This document shows positions 28,363 to 40,357 of a DNA stretch of 64,000 bases, piece after piece. The translations under genes and the position numbers were made by a program. A model generated the notes under the pieces. The model had not been told where the DNA came from and searched no databases. It worked only from the letters and a program-made list of their open reading frames with translations. Position 1 is the stretch's first letter. The number at the start of each line of letters is the position of its first letter. Source of the stretch: Diphasiastrum complanatum (lineage: Eukaryota; Streptophyta; Lycopodiopsida; Lycopodiales; Lycopodiaceae); NCBI GenBank assembly GCA_029204225.1, contig CM055107.1, positions 49,674,546 through 49,738,545 of the forward strand, given 5' to 3'.

Positions 28363-29264
28363 TCTCAAAGGATTGGGTGATGGGGTTCCACAATCCAAAA
28401 GGACTTCACAAGTGACGTGTGCATATATTAACTTGTCCTCATGTGCCGTCCCTGGGGTAAGAGGGGTAAGGGGATTCGCACGAGTGTTGGGTGGGTATAC
28501 ATGTGTCAGACTGGTACTAATGCTGGTTTTAGTACATCAATGCACCTATCGATACCCGGTGCTCCAAAGACATTGGTGGGCACCAACAAAATATTGGCCT
28601 TGAAAACCATATGCATATCACAGTTAACAAGAACGTTGCAATATTATACAACAAAAGCCTTCCCATAATAGTGAAATTGTTGGATTGGAAATGAGAAATT
28701 ATCTAGAATTTCCTCTCTTTTCTTTGGGTTCAAACAAGCATTTATTAGCTTTTTTGCTAAAGATATAAGTATTGGGTCCATTAGCTTAATTGGCATAGCC
28801 ATCATCCATCAAAATCAAAGTTGTAAAGAGACTTAAAATTGTGTATGAAATGATTTTGGCATATTTACAATAATCACAATCTATATTCACAATAATCACG
28901 AGTATTCATAAGTATCCACAAACAATATTCACGGTAATCATGATCAATATTCAAGATATTCATCTTTCAAAATTCATGATTGCAGATAATTGTTGCCAAT
29001 CAATGATCATGTAGTCTTCAGGATGCGTCTTTGAAAAGTCGATCAATTATTCATCCATTATATGGAAGACATTTTGTATACATCCTACAAAAGAAAACAC
29101 TATCAAAAATAATAAAAATATGTTAGACAGACAATGGGGAGAGATTGAGAGGTGGGAGGTTGCAGATCCAAACACCCAATCACTTCCATAAAACCATAAA
29201 AATAAAATAAAAAACCATTAATTTTGGCAATTTGTGTAGAAAAGAGTAAAAAATCACCACGTTT
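28363..29264. other. Unassigned AT-rich spacer
   Basis: No gene recognised. 28,860-28,985 repeats words like ATTCACAATAATCAC imperfectly. The right edge is the truncation point of a copia LTR. Confidence 0.4.
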
Positions 29265-29490
29265 GGCTACGTAATCAGAACGACCGTGATTTCTATCACT
29301 AACGTTCTGTTCGTTTCTGATAGGCATACTCATGCTTATGGAAAGAGTAATATAGTTCATTCCGCTGCGCACGAACACTTTCTGTTCGAGTTCGTTTCTC
29401 GTTCGAGTTTCTAGTTCGCCTCTTTTCGTGTTCGTTTCCTTTTCGAGCTATTTTCGTTTCTCACACACGACACACCCTCTTTCTCCAACA
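29265..29490 (+). repeat. Truncated copia LTR (downstream portion only)
   Basis: The reverse complement matches 52,615-52,850 (GAGAAACRAAAATAGCTCG, AACGAACACGAAAAGAGG, ATCACGGTCG). It ends in CCAACA next to a PBS. Similarity is lost left of about 29,265, so most of the LTR is missing. Confidence 0.8.
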
Positions 29491-29502
29491 TGGTATCAGA
29501 GC
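29491..29502 (+). other. Primer-binding site (initiator-Met tRNA type)
   Basis: TGGTATCAGAGC abuts the LTR end CCAACA. Confidence 0.93.
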
Positions 29503-29643
29503 TATTTTCGTAGCCTGATAAGCTTCCACGGTACAAGACTCTACTAGCCGATAGAGTAATTGTCTTCTTGTTCTGTAATTCTATACCGGATTTTCATATT
29601 TAAGTCACTGATAGTTTTTCCTCAAGGGAAAGCCAGTCCCATC

Positions 29644-30474
29644 ATGGACAAGCTTGATGGAGCCAATTACCATCTATAGAAATTTACGATAAAAATTGTA
29701 CTAATGGCTAAAGAATTGTATGACGTTGTTACAGGTGCAGAAGGGAAACCCGAAGCAGACAACGCAACGATCGCTAGATGGAAGCTGAAGGATGGAAAGG
29801 CTTTCGTGTTGATCATCCTCAACATTACGGATACCCAGATCGGCCATGTATCTGAGGCTCAGACGTCGAAATAAGTCTAGGACATCTTGAGCACACTATA
29901 CGAAGTGCGAGATATAGCTTCCAAGCTACATCTCAAGAAGAAATTTTACTCTCTCAAGATGACGAACGGTGATTCCCTGCAGAATCACATCAATCAATTC
30001 AAGAACCTGCTAAGGCAAATGGCCGTTGTCGGATCTTTCATAGACGATCAACATGCAGTAATGCAACTGCCAAGCTTGCCAAGCTCATACAACAACTGGG
30101 TGATGATCGTCACGACTCATCCAGAACTGACTCTTTTGAGAGTCATTACTATGTTGTTGCAGGAAGACACGCGGAGGAACGAATCCTCAAATTCCTCAAC
30201 TGATTCTCACGCTTTATACACTAAAAAAAGCACGACTAAGCAAAAGAAGAAGAAAGGCCTGAGGCAATCAAAGCCAGACCAGAAACCAACACAGCACAAA
30301 AAATGATTGAATCTGCAGACGAAGAAGTTGTTCTGCAAATATTGCAAGCGAAACAATCACAAAATTCAAGACTGTCGGATACTGCAAGCAAAGAACAACA
30401 ACCAGGGTCAGTCGAATCAAGTGGCAAATGCAATTGCAGAAGCTCCACAGCCTATTCTAGAAGCGGATCATGAA
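29644..30474 (+). pseudogene. Copia-type Gag, block 1 of the mosaic element
   Basis: Starts at MDKLDGANYHL and continues with VLMAKELYDVV, IASKLHLKKKFYSLKM and NHINQFKNLLRQM, the copia Gag pattern. A zinc knuckle CKYCKRNNHKIQDC is at 30,333-30,374. It closely matches the minus-strand Gag at 57,236-56,475. The match ends after EADH near 30,474, where the intact arrangement would continue into protease (SSWFLDSGATQHMT at 56.4 kb). Stops near 29,680, 29,873 and 30,303 inactivate it. Confidence 0.88.
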
Positions 30475-30689
30475 CTTTGCCAAACTATTCCGATCACCAC
30501 CACACCTACATTTGAAATCGTGCTGACCACACATCAACAATCTCACGACCTGCACCAACCCTCATCAGATCTAAGACAACTCATCTAACTCCCACACACA
30601 CATCTCCTACATTTCTCCCAGACAGACCTACACGCTCCCTCCCTACAGAACCACAGTGCTTCAGTAGTCCCACCACTCTCCATTCCCTT

Positions 30690-30842
30690 CAAATCTCAAC
30701 CGACACTTTCCTTCATATCTCAACCGACGCTTTCCTTCAAATCTCAACCAACGCTTTTTTAAATCTCAACCGACGCTTTCCTTCATATCTCAACAAACGC
30801 TTTCCTTCAAATCTCAACCGACGCTTTTTCAAATCTCATCTT
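30690..30842. repeat. 24-bp tandem repeat, about 6.5 units
   Basis: Units of the form CAAATCTCAACCGACGCTTT plus CCTT repeat with a few substitutions and single-base losses. A 24-bp period preserves frame over most of it. It lies between the copia Gag break and the Ty3-type Gag. Confidence 0.93.
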
Positions 30843-30849
30843 GAAAGAC

Positions 30850-31941
30850 GTACACCCAAGTTAGATCTACCAAAGTTTGATAGTAGTTCGGACCCTCAAA
30901 GATTTTTGCAAATTTTTGAGAATGCATGTGATGTGTATGGCGAAACATCTCCCACTGCTATGGTCCAATTGTTTTCAATGACTATGATCGCTAAAGCACG
31001 TGATTGGTTTTTCAACCTTGATCGTGAAGAAAAGATAGACTGGTCAATTTTAAAAGAGTCATTTGTCAAGCATTTTAAGCCCTCTCACTTGATCAAGAGC
31101 CCTTTTGTCAAATTGAGTAACATCAAAATGACAAAAGACAAACGTGTATGAGACTATATCGATCGTTTCAAAATGCCTCAAAAGTCAAGTACAAGAATAG
31201 CCCTCCGAACAGATGCTCATCATCTGGTTCTTAGTCGGCCTTCCAAGATGGATTAGACGCGAGCTTCAATCCAATGATGAATATATGAGCCTAAAGTTAG
31301 CTATGTCTGATGCCATCAAAGAAGAAGACGAGGGATCAGATGTTGACGAATCCAGAGAAAGAAGAGCACCACGTGCTCCTGTCCATGAGTCGAAGCCGAT
31401 CGAGGACACCCGAGATCAGCTTTGGAAATCACAACTGGAGCTGCTTAATAAGCAACACCAACTTCAAATGGAGAAACTCACCAATGAGTTTAAAACTACC
31501 CTGAAGTCTATCCAAAGCAGTATGCTTGGTCAGCCAAACACTGCACAAATACCTTATAGACGAAAACCAATATGGTGCCCACACTGTCGGGCTACGCATC
31601 CTGTTGATGCTTGTCCTTCATATTGGCCTATCCAAGCACATAAAGTTCAACAATATGAAGAACAATCATCACAGTCTGAAAATGCCTTGACTTATCATGA
31701 ATATCCACCTGAAAGTCCAGAACCATTAGCCATACAAGATGGTTATGCTGTTATACAAGGGCCATTGCACACCAGATGCTTCATCTGTGGTGAAACTAGC
31801 CACTTCATGGCTGATTGTCCAGTCAAGACCAAGTACCATGCTGAGTGTCCTGAATGTATCAGAAAATACAGTTTCAAAGACTGTCCAAAACAACCAACTA
31901 AGATCCTACCTGCTCATCACGTCAGTTATGAATCACGATAG
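30850..31941 (+). pseudogene. Ty3-type Gag, block 2 of the mosaic element
   Basis: The capsid region LDLPKFDSSSDPQRFLQIF, ARDWFFNLDREEKIDW and HFKPSHLIKSPF, then DYIDRF, GLPRWIRREL and an acidic stretch (IKEEDEGSDVDESRE), followed by a coiled coil (LLNKQHQLQMEKLTNEF). Two Cys/His modules follow: CPHCRATHPVDAC and the knuckle CFICGETSHFMADC (31,777-31,818), then CPECIRKYSFKDC. The layout matches the minus-strand Gag at 5,456-4,557. The frame is open from 31,213 to 31,941; breaks lie near 31,150-31,210. Confidence 0.85.
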
Positions 31942-34900
31942 GATTCTCACGACAACAACATGAGCAGCATGGCAAGCAACAGTTAAACCTGCTGCTCAAT
32001 CGAGAAGTTTCTTGAAAACTTCTACATTACTGCACAATACACCAGCTCCATAATGCAAAAAGACACTAATATGAAATGAGCCATTGTCAAAAGAAAGTGA
32101 AACCGATATTCTGTTATCTGCTACAATGTCCAACCAAGAGCAACCTCCACAGTGAATTGACAGTTTTTCTCCCCTTCTACAACCTCAAATCTATTTGTCT
32201 TTCCACATGCTGATAAGATTTCCAAGGTGCAAATACACAATAAATCTAGGATTTGGAAATCCAGATAGAGATTCGGTTCTGAATCTCTTGTTTAAAGAGG
32301 TCCTTAGGACATAGTACCTCAACCAGACCTGCATCTCAAACTATATCTTACATCATCTACTATCACTGTTGGTAGATTTTAGTCTCACCAACCCTGTCTT
32401 GTTTTGAAAAGGGTATGTCAGAGTAAGTATTATTACTCTACAAAAAAAAAAATGAATATTGAAATTGTCAAGGTACATTATCAATATTGATGAATGTCAG
32501 TTTTGTCAAGTGCTATACAGTTCTCACTCTCTGTAATGTTTGCTTATTTCCTTGTTTCTCTTGACCTATTTTGTGTGATTGATTTTTGCATGAGAAATAG
32601 CTACTGCACGAGAGTCTTCCGTAGAGCATCTCACGAACACATTTTCATTCATCTATCCATCTTCAGATTACCTTGTATAGCAGTTTAGAATTTCTGAGAA
32701 ATATGAGAAGTACATATCACGTCCAAGCTGATTCTTGCATCTCATTGCCATATTCACCTTCGAGTCAACTACAGCAAGATCAAAACAAATTTAATTAAAA
32801 TTTGTTGAATCTTTAGTCCAGTCCCACGTTTAACATGTTTCAACTACGTGTTCCACACGCCGATCCAATCCTTAACATGAACAGTTACCAGCAACAACAT
32901 CCCCACCAACATATTTTGGGGGGAGGGGGGAGAGAGTGGATCTGCTTAGATCCACTGGAGCAATTACGCTGCCAGCACCAACACCAGCAAGATCGACAGA
33001 CAAGGTCACAAACCGAAAGTTGACAACGACAAGGCTAAGAAGACATATGAGCAATCCAAAGTGACTCGATCAAAAGAAGTATCCCAGTCACGACAAAGAT
33101 CCTTCAAAAAAAGAAAACACAAGCATTGGAAAATCAGTCTCTTTCTTCAACCGACCTCTTGCCATACTTCTGTGCCCATTCTCATTCCTATTGTTCACAC
33201 CATCTACCGTTGTCACCACCATCCTTCCTTCCACATGTCTGTTTATTATCAGTTCATTGTTCTTCTGAGAAATTACCAATTTTGATAGTCTTACCGAAGC
33301 AGCTGATGGATCATTGCAAGTGTCTTGCGGAGACTAACTACCACCTACAATGGATGATCAGCCAAAAGAAGACCTACAAAAGCAGGCGAAGCAGCTAGAA
33401 GATATCAGAAATTAAGCAAAGAAACTGAGGAGGAAAGGACAAAACTTAAGCAACAGATGAGCCAGATCAACCTTGATCAAAAGAAACTCTCTGGAGCAAT
33501 GATAGTTGAATCCCCTCGTATGAAGCCCAAAGAGATCCAAAAGTAATGGATCAAAAGAAAGAGCTGTAGAAAAAAAGAAAGATGAAGACAACTGTGAACC
33601 TGCAAATAAAATGAGCTCCTCACCCAGCAAGTGGTGGTCAAAGCTCGCCATTGCAAGGGTCCAAGGCTGCAAGTGTAGAACTATTAGTGCCTTCACCCTT
33701 CCACCGGGCCTTCATCATGTTTCCTTACCGTTACCAAACCGTCCATCCAAAACTGTTTCTACCACCAAATTTTTGATGAATGAGTCCATGTTGAAAATTG
33801 TCACTTCTCACTTGACATTGGTTCATGTAAATATTGATCAAACATTAGAATATATTGATGATCTGATTTCACACGTGTGGAGCCTGTTCCCACGTGTGAA
33901 AGGATGTACTTTTCATGTTTGTATATATCCAAATTGATTTTGTATCATTCTAGTTAGTGTGAACATGAAATGACTCGTTTTTAGTCAAGTTGACTAGTCA
34001 TCTACAAATTAGCTTTTCCTTGCATGTGCATGAGTAAATGCTCCCACATGGCAAGTGGATGTTCACACGTGTGTATAGAGTACTAGAAGATAAGAGTTGA
34101 CCATTTTCCTTAGATCCTATTTTGTAGGGAATATTCCTATATCCTAGGAGAATAGCTTTTTGGATTTTTGTCATATTCTAGAAGGTCAACTATTGGATAA
34201 GGGTCAAGGATGGATCAAATGGATAGATCTGAGTGATGTGGCACTCTACACACGTGTGAAGGCCTGCTGGATTGTACCAGACTCATGGATGTACTTGATC
34301 CATAAAAGGATCATCATTTTGCTAAGAAGATTGATGAGACTTTTGTACTCTACACTTTTGTGAGATTTCTAGTCATTTGTCTTGTGATTTTTATGTATGA
34401 TTGCTATCTAGTATCATTGTACTTGTTGTTTCAGGTGCAGGCCATACAGTGGACATTACTCCACACGTGTGAGGCCTCTCTCACTAAAAAATGATGTGTT
34501 GATCCATTGCTCTTGCTTAAATCCAAGTGTAGTGAATCTAGATCAAGATCTAATGTGTAGAACTTGATAAATTCATTGATTAAGAAAACAATAACTCTCT
34601 ATGATTGTAAAGTACAATCATTATTGTCCTAAAAACTGTAAAATTTATCAGTCCATCCCCTTGAGACTGATGATCAAAGTTTGTGCAACCTGCAGATCGA
34701 AGGTTTTCCTTAAGGCTGGGACTTCGACTGACTGAAGAACTGTAGAGACACTCAGAAGCAAATGGAGGATACAGACCTCCCAGAAGTTAGAACCTGCCAA
34801 GAAACCAAAGATGAAACCGTCAATGGCAGATACAAGTGGCAAGAAAGAAGACACGTGAGGAGCACTCATGCATGTAGAGTTGTGAAGCTGCTGAGAGCTC

Positions 34901-36292
34901 TCCAAATTTTGAGAATGTCAACCCATTACAATAAGGCATTCTGGTTAAATTGCGACAATTTGCAAAAACAGTTTTTGAAAAAGACTGAAAACAATAAACA
35001 CTTGATTTTATGCAAGCGAACGAGGATCTACAGTTTTCCAAGTGCCGATCGAAGACGCCAATGCGAAAGCGGAACGACATCATCCAATATGAGTTGCAGT
35101 GGGTCCTGCAACACATTAGGGGTGGGATGATATTGGCTGATTCTGACGAATCCCCAAGATACTCAGATAGAGCAGCTCAAGAGCACCTCTCACCTTAGAC
35201 CGAGGAGGTCTCTGAGAAGACGAGACGAACGAAGACTGAAAGTTGAGTATGAGAGCCGAGAAATACTAGTAGTAATGACAAGCAAGAATTGTGTAAGCCT
35301 CATGGTGAATCCCAAAAGATGGAATGGTCATGTAGGAGCTAGTATTTCTAGGCAAATGTAATAAATGCAAGTAGACCCCTCTTAAAGAAAGTAGAGTGAG
35401 CCACCTTTTGATGGTGACCTCTAGTGGAGAGCATTATTCGACTTGTAATTTGTGAAAGGTGAAAATTCCACTAGGATGCCACCTAAGGAGCTCTCTAGCT
35501 TATTTAAGAGGCTCCCTCTTTGTGAAGAGGAGCTTTTTGTGTATTGTATCAACTCCATGCTGAAATGAGAAGAGCCTCTATGAGTTAGATGCATCCATTG
35601 AGCTCCTTGATCATGATGGTTTTCTTGAGTGATGCCTATATGATCATGTCCTTCCATTCATGTTGTGTGTGGTTGTGGATTTAGAGTGGATTAGTTTTCT
35701 TGTTTTCCTAGTTGTGGATTAGATGTCATTTCTTGTTTGTGGATTAATGTAGGAACCAGCATTCAAGTAAACTAAATAGGCTAGAAATGTGGCATAAATC
35801 TTGCATATCCTTCAACATTCTAATTCTTGATGTTCTTGGGATGTCTAAGAATCAAAAGACTGCTTGGTTTCTTGACTCTTGGACCTCTAAAATGTTGTAG
35901 ATTAGTTCTTGTTTCTTGTTTTGTCAATTTATACAAGTATAGTAGTGCTTAGGATCTGATTTCAGTTCATTTTGCAGCAAAGTAGATGTAGGAATCCATC
36001 GTTGTTCAACTGAGTAGTAACGTGGATCATTTGTTGAATGCATTGGCTTGCATTTTGGTTGATTATGCATGTGCATTCAGTTCAAGAGAGACCCATCCAG
36101 ATGTCCTCTGACAAGCAGGACAATACTACAATGATTATCAGCCCCTTCTGCCTAATCTGGGCCTTAAAATAAGAAAGATAATCTCAAGAAGTGCCCACAG
36201 TCTCTGTTGATAGGCAGAAGAAGAAAGAAACAAAAAAAACCAGTTAACAGATTCTAAGACATAGAATTTGTCAACAGAAACCATTTAAATCA
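31942..36292. other. 4.3-kb internal segment without identifiable gene
   Basis: No RT, integrase, protease or host-gene motif was found. Points noted: a G-rich run (GGGGGGAGGGGGG) near 32,917-32,930; a short Lys/Glu-rich plus frame around 33,410-33,545 (ETEEERTKLKQQMSQINLDQ); a plus frame of 122 codons at 34,762-35,130 of unknown nature; and TTATTTAAGAGGC near 35,499-35,511, which could be a TATA box. Its edges are copia and Ty3 breakpoints, so it belongs to the mosaic element or to insertions in it. Confidence 0.45.
33870..34472. promoter_or_regulatory. Cluster of CACGTG palindromes
   Basis: CACGTGTG or ACACGTGTG occurs near 33,872, 33,891, 34,064, 34,250 and 34,463. CACGTG is the G-box bound by plant bZIP and bHLH factors. 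Regulatory function here is inferred only from the clustering. Confidence 0.4.
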
Positions 36293-37111
36293 AGCCATCA
36301 ACATATTGCTAGAGGATTGCTAGACATTGTACATTCAAACATTTGTGGCCCGATGAAAAATCTTTCGTTGAGGGATGCATAGTACTTTATAACTTTTATT
36401 GATGAATTTTCCAGAAGAACTATGGTGTATTTTATAAAGAAGAAATCAGAAGCCTTCAACTGCTTCAAAATCTTCAAGGAGTGTGTAGAAAAGGAGACTG
36501 GACGGACGATCAAGGCTCTAAGGTCAGACAATAGTGGAGAATATATCTCTATTGAGTTTAAGGAGTACTGCCAAAGCCAAGGCATTGAGCAGCAATTCAT
36601 CACTCTTTACAGTCCTCAGTCTAATGGCTGAGCTGAGAGGAAGAACCGTACCCTGGTTGAATCAGCCAAATGTATGCTAGCACATGCATCGCTGCCCAAG
36701 AGATTCTGGGCCGAAGCTATTTCCATTGTCCTTCTGTGAAGAATCTAAGAGTATTTGGGTGTATTGCCTACCAGCAGATCCCAAAAGACACGAGGAAGAA
36801 ATTGGACTTCCAAGGTCTCAAGACTATCCTGATTGGATATACTTCATCTGATAATACATACAAGCTGTATGATCCTGATACCCAGAAAATTTTGTATAGC
36901 CGGAATACAGTCTTTATCGAGAATCAGTTCGTTGACATCAAAGGCAAGGATATTGCTCCAAGAGAACCTTCATCACTTGCCATTGATACAACAGTCCGAG
37001 CTTCTGGCTCAAGCATGTCCATTGTCGACCCACTTCATGACAGCGAATCAGATGAAAATGTTGTTGCTACCCAGCAACAAGTCCTAGGAATGGTTCATCA
37101 ATCGAATCCTC
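36293..37111 (+). pseudogene. Copia integrase, block 3 of the mosaic element
   Basis: Integrase core peptides: LDIVHSNICGP, YFITFIDEFSRRTMVYF, IKALRSDNSGEY, LYSPQSNG-stop-AERKNRT and LPKRFWAEAISI. NLRVFGCIAYQQIPKDTRKK and YTSSDNTYKLYDP follow. It is nearly the same family as the minus-strand element at 55,000-55,850. About 95 bp are deleted near 36,725 (the ATYI...TGSKP stretch of the other copy), which shifts the frame. From 36,670 the frame is open and runs straight into Ty3 RT at 37,112. Confidence 0.9.
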
Positions 37112-38315
37112 TGTTATCATCTTCATCTATGAGATCGAATACCGAATGGGTTTCACCGATTATCATTGTTCCTAAGAAGAATGGAAAATTGAGAATTTGT
37201 GTGAATCTCAAGGCTTTGAACAAAGTGACGCAGAAGGATCACTTTCCGTTACCTTTTACTAAAAGCATTCTGGATCGCCTTGCTAGAGCGGAAGCTTATA
37301 GTTTTTTGGATGGATTTAGTGGTTACAACCAGGTCAAGATTGCAACTACAGATCGCCACAAAACCGCTTTTGCAACAGAATGGGACACCTATGCTTACAA
37401 AGTAATGTTGTTTGGACTCTGTAATGCACCAGTTCATTCCAAAGAGTAATGCAATTTGCTTTTAAAGATTATCTACAGAAATTTCTTGAAATTTACTTGG
37501 ATGACTTGGGAGTCCATAACACAGATAAAGACCACCTAGATCGATCGGAGAAAGTATTTGAAAGATGTCGCAAGTATAAATTTCCCTGAATCCAACAAAA
37601 TGTCAGATATAGGTTTCACATGGAGTTGTGCTTGGGCATGTGATATCGAGACATGGCATTGCCATAGATTATTCTAAAATCAAGGTTATTGTGGAATTGC
37701 CACCGCCAACAACGATTCATGGAGTTTATGTGTTTATGGGTCATGCGAACTAGTATTGATTTTTTATTATCTTCTTTGCGGATTTAGCACAGACTATATA
37801 CAAACTGACTATTCTTCCTATTTGGATAGTAGAGGCATTAGAAACCTTTGAAAAATTAAAAAAAAGCATTAACTTCAGCAATAATACTACGTTCTCTAGA
37901 TTGGATGGTTGAATTTGATATTCACACGGATGCCTCAAAATATGCCATTGGATCAGTTTTGACGTAGCCAGGTGACTATAAGAAGGACTATCCTATATGA
38001 TTTGCAAGTAGACAACTTACAGATCCGGAGAAGAACTATTCAACAACAGAACGTGAAGCATTAGCCATGATTTTTTCTGTTCAAAAATTTCATCATTACC
38101 TCATGGAAACGCACTTTGCTATTTATATGGATCACCAGCCGTTATTTTACCTGGTAAACAAGACGTGCAATACTGGATGTATTGCAAGATGGTTACTGTT
38201 ATTGACTGAATTTGACTTTCGAATTGTGGTTCAAAAGGGGAAGCAACATTATCTAGCCGACCACGTTTCACGACTTGAATCCGCACCAGTTAATACTGAA
38301 GTGGATGATGAATAA
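37112..38315 (+). pseudogene. Ty3 RT and RNase H, block 4, fused in frame to copia integrase
   Basis: The frame open from 36,670 continues without a stop through NTEWVSPIIIVPKKNGKLRI, FPLPFTKSILDRLA, FLDGFSGYNQVKI and MLFGLCNAP to 37,449, which is Ty3 RT of the Athila/Tat-like type. After a frameshift, FLEIYLDDLGVHN carries the catalytic YxDD. RNase H shows FDIHTDASKYAIGSVLT, YSTTEREALAMIFSVQKF, YMDHQPLFYLV and IARWLLLLTEFDF. Stops are frequent between 37,590 and 37,990. Confidence 0.9.
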
Positions 38316-38455
38316 TCAGATGCTGCATTGTTCTATGTAGAAGCAGTACCTGAGTGGGCAACAGATATTATTGAGTACCTAATGCTAGGACAATCGAATG
38401 GCTCTTTGACAAAACTACAGAAGAGACAATTGATTCATAATCTCAACCTTATCAA

Positions 38456-39588
38456 TTGATTACAGGACAATTATTTTGTTGTGGATCAGACAATATACTA
38501 CGTAGATGTGTTTTACCACATGAAATATCAGATTTAATCATGTTTTCACATGATGGCATGAGCGGAGGACACTTCTCTACCAATATTACAGTTCACAAAC
38601 TTTTGCAATCAGGTTGTTGGTGGCCTACGCTTCATAAGAACACATGAAATTATATTCAGACATGTGATGTTTGTCAGCGAGCACGACGACCTACTAGACA
38701 GAATTATGAACCCTTGCATTTGGTTTTATCGCAAGCGCCGTTTGAAAAATAAGGACTGGATTATGTTGGTCCTATTCATCCTACCGCGCAAGGATCTCAG
38801 GCCCGATACATTATTGTAGCAACTGATTATATGACCAAGTGGGTTGAAGCCAAAGCTGTCAAAGTTGGTGATGCGAAATCTACGGCCAAGTTTCTCTACG
38901 AAAATATCATTATCAGATTTGGATGTCCGATCGAGATTGTTAGTGACCGGGTACACACTTTGTTAAACGATAAAGTGTTTACTAGAAGAATTTTTTTGTT
39001 ATACACAGATTTAGATCTCCTTACTATCCGAGAGGGAATGACCAAGTTGAATCTTCCAATAAGATTTTCTGCACTATTATGACAAAAACAGTTGAAGCAA
39101 GTCGGTCTGATTGAGAACATAAACTGTATGCAACCTTATTGGCATTTAGAATTGCTTACAAAAGTAGTACAAATCAAACACCCTTTCAACTGGTTTATGG
39201 TCAAGATGCTGTCATGCCAATTGAATTTTTAATTTCATCTTTATGCATAGCGACAACAGAACGGTTAAATGATGATAAGTCTTTACACCTACATCATGAA
39301 GCGTTGCACAAATTATGTGAAACACGATTGATGGCAGTTCATGCGTTAGCAGTAGAGAAAGCTCGCTGCAAGGCATGGCACGATCGTCAATTGCACAAAA
39401 AGGATCTGAAAGCAGGAGATCTCGCACTGATGTACAAAACCAAGCTGATCAAGGGAAAATTGAAGTTTACCGGTGAAGGCTCATATAAAGTGAAGGAAAT
39501 CATGAACTATGAAACAGTGATTCTTGAGCACTTGGACGGGAAACGATTTGATACTCCTGTGAATGGCAACCAATTACGCAAGTTTTGA
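38456..39588 (+). pseudogene. Ty3 integrase, Athila/Tat-like
   Basis: The zinc module HDGMSGGHFSTNITVHKLL and TCDVCQRARRPT is followed by the core DYVGPIHPT, IVATDYMTKWVEAKAV and IRFGCPIEIVSDR. The C-terminal part at 39,139-39,588 is open: TPFQLVYGQDAVMPIEF, ARCKAWHDRQLHKKDLKAGD, KLKFTGEGSYKVKEIM and GNQLRKF. Most of the second half of the catalytic core near 38,960-39,130 is degraded. No chromodomain is seen, which fits the Athila/Tat type. Confidence 0.88.
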
Positions 39589-40357
39589 CACCCTGTTCCA
39601 CCAGTTCAGCAAGCATGATCTAAATGATTTTTTATTTTTAATTGTTTTTTAATTTTTTGTTTTCAATATTTAATTGTTAACTTTTGTTTGGAAAAGATAG
39701 GAAAAAAAAAATGAAGAAAGACTGATCAGCAAAAGTAAAAAAGGTCATCAGAATGGAAAAAGAGGAAGGAAAGTATTTTCAAAAAATAATTTTTGATGGG
39801 AAATGACTTATACAATCACTGTTTCGATCATAAGTTGTCTATACAGTATTGGAAACCTTTGCTGAACTTTCGGATTGTGCATCCACTTCAGATATATCTA
39901 TATTGAGATGGGCGAAGGTTCTTTTCCAGAAAAAGTCTCTTTTTTGAGTTAGGTGAATGATCAGCAATATGCCATTTTGAGAACCTTTGCCGAGAACCTT
40001 ACTCTCCTTAGAAACCTTTGTTGACATGCTAGATGGTCTTAAGATGTCAAATTTAGGTTGGCCATAGGTTCAGATCTTGAAATTTTGCATTTATGATAGT
40101 ACTTGGGTGAAGGACCCTCTTGGGCGAAGGTTCATCCTTCGCCAACTGGAACACGTTCGCCGGATGGCTTGATCAGCCAAACTAGTATTTAGTGTAATGG
40201 ACCCTCCAAATTCACCTATAAGTTGGCTGAATTCAATTCAATCCTCACTTGTGCTAGCGAAGCTCTTGCCAAATTTTTCAATGACCAAAGCTTTCAGAAC
40301 TTTCTAAACTATTTTTTGATATACACTCGCACGTATTACTTTCCATTTCTGTTCATC
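39589..40357 (+). other. Spacer between pol and the extra ORF
   Basis: No gene. It contains repeated GGCGAAGGTTC words in both orientations (for example CTTGGGCGAAGGTTCATC near 40,117), as in the leader of the minus-strand composite element at 5,700-6,230. Confidence 0.6.

Noticed and set aside
28774-28850. tRNA-like D-arm sequence (TAGCTTAATTGGCATAG)
   Set aside because: No matching anticodon stem or TTCRA T-loop follows at the right distance, and no acceptor stem pairs.
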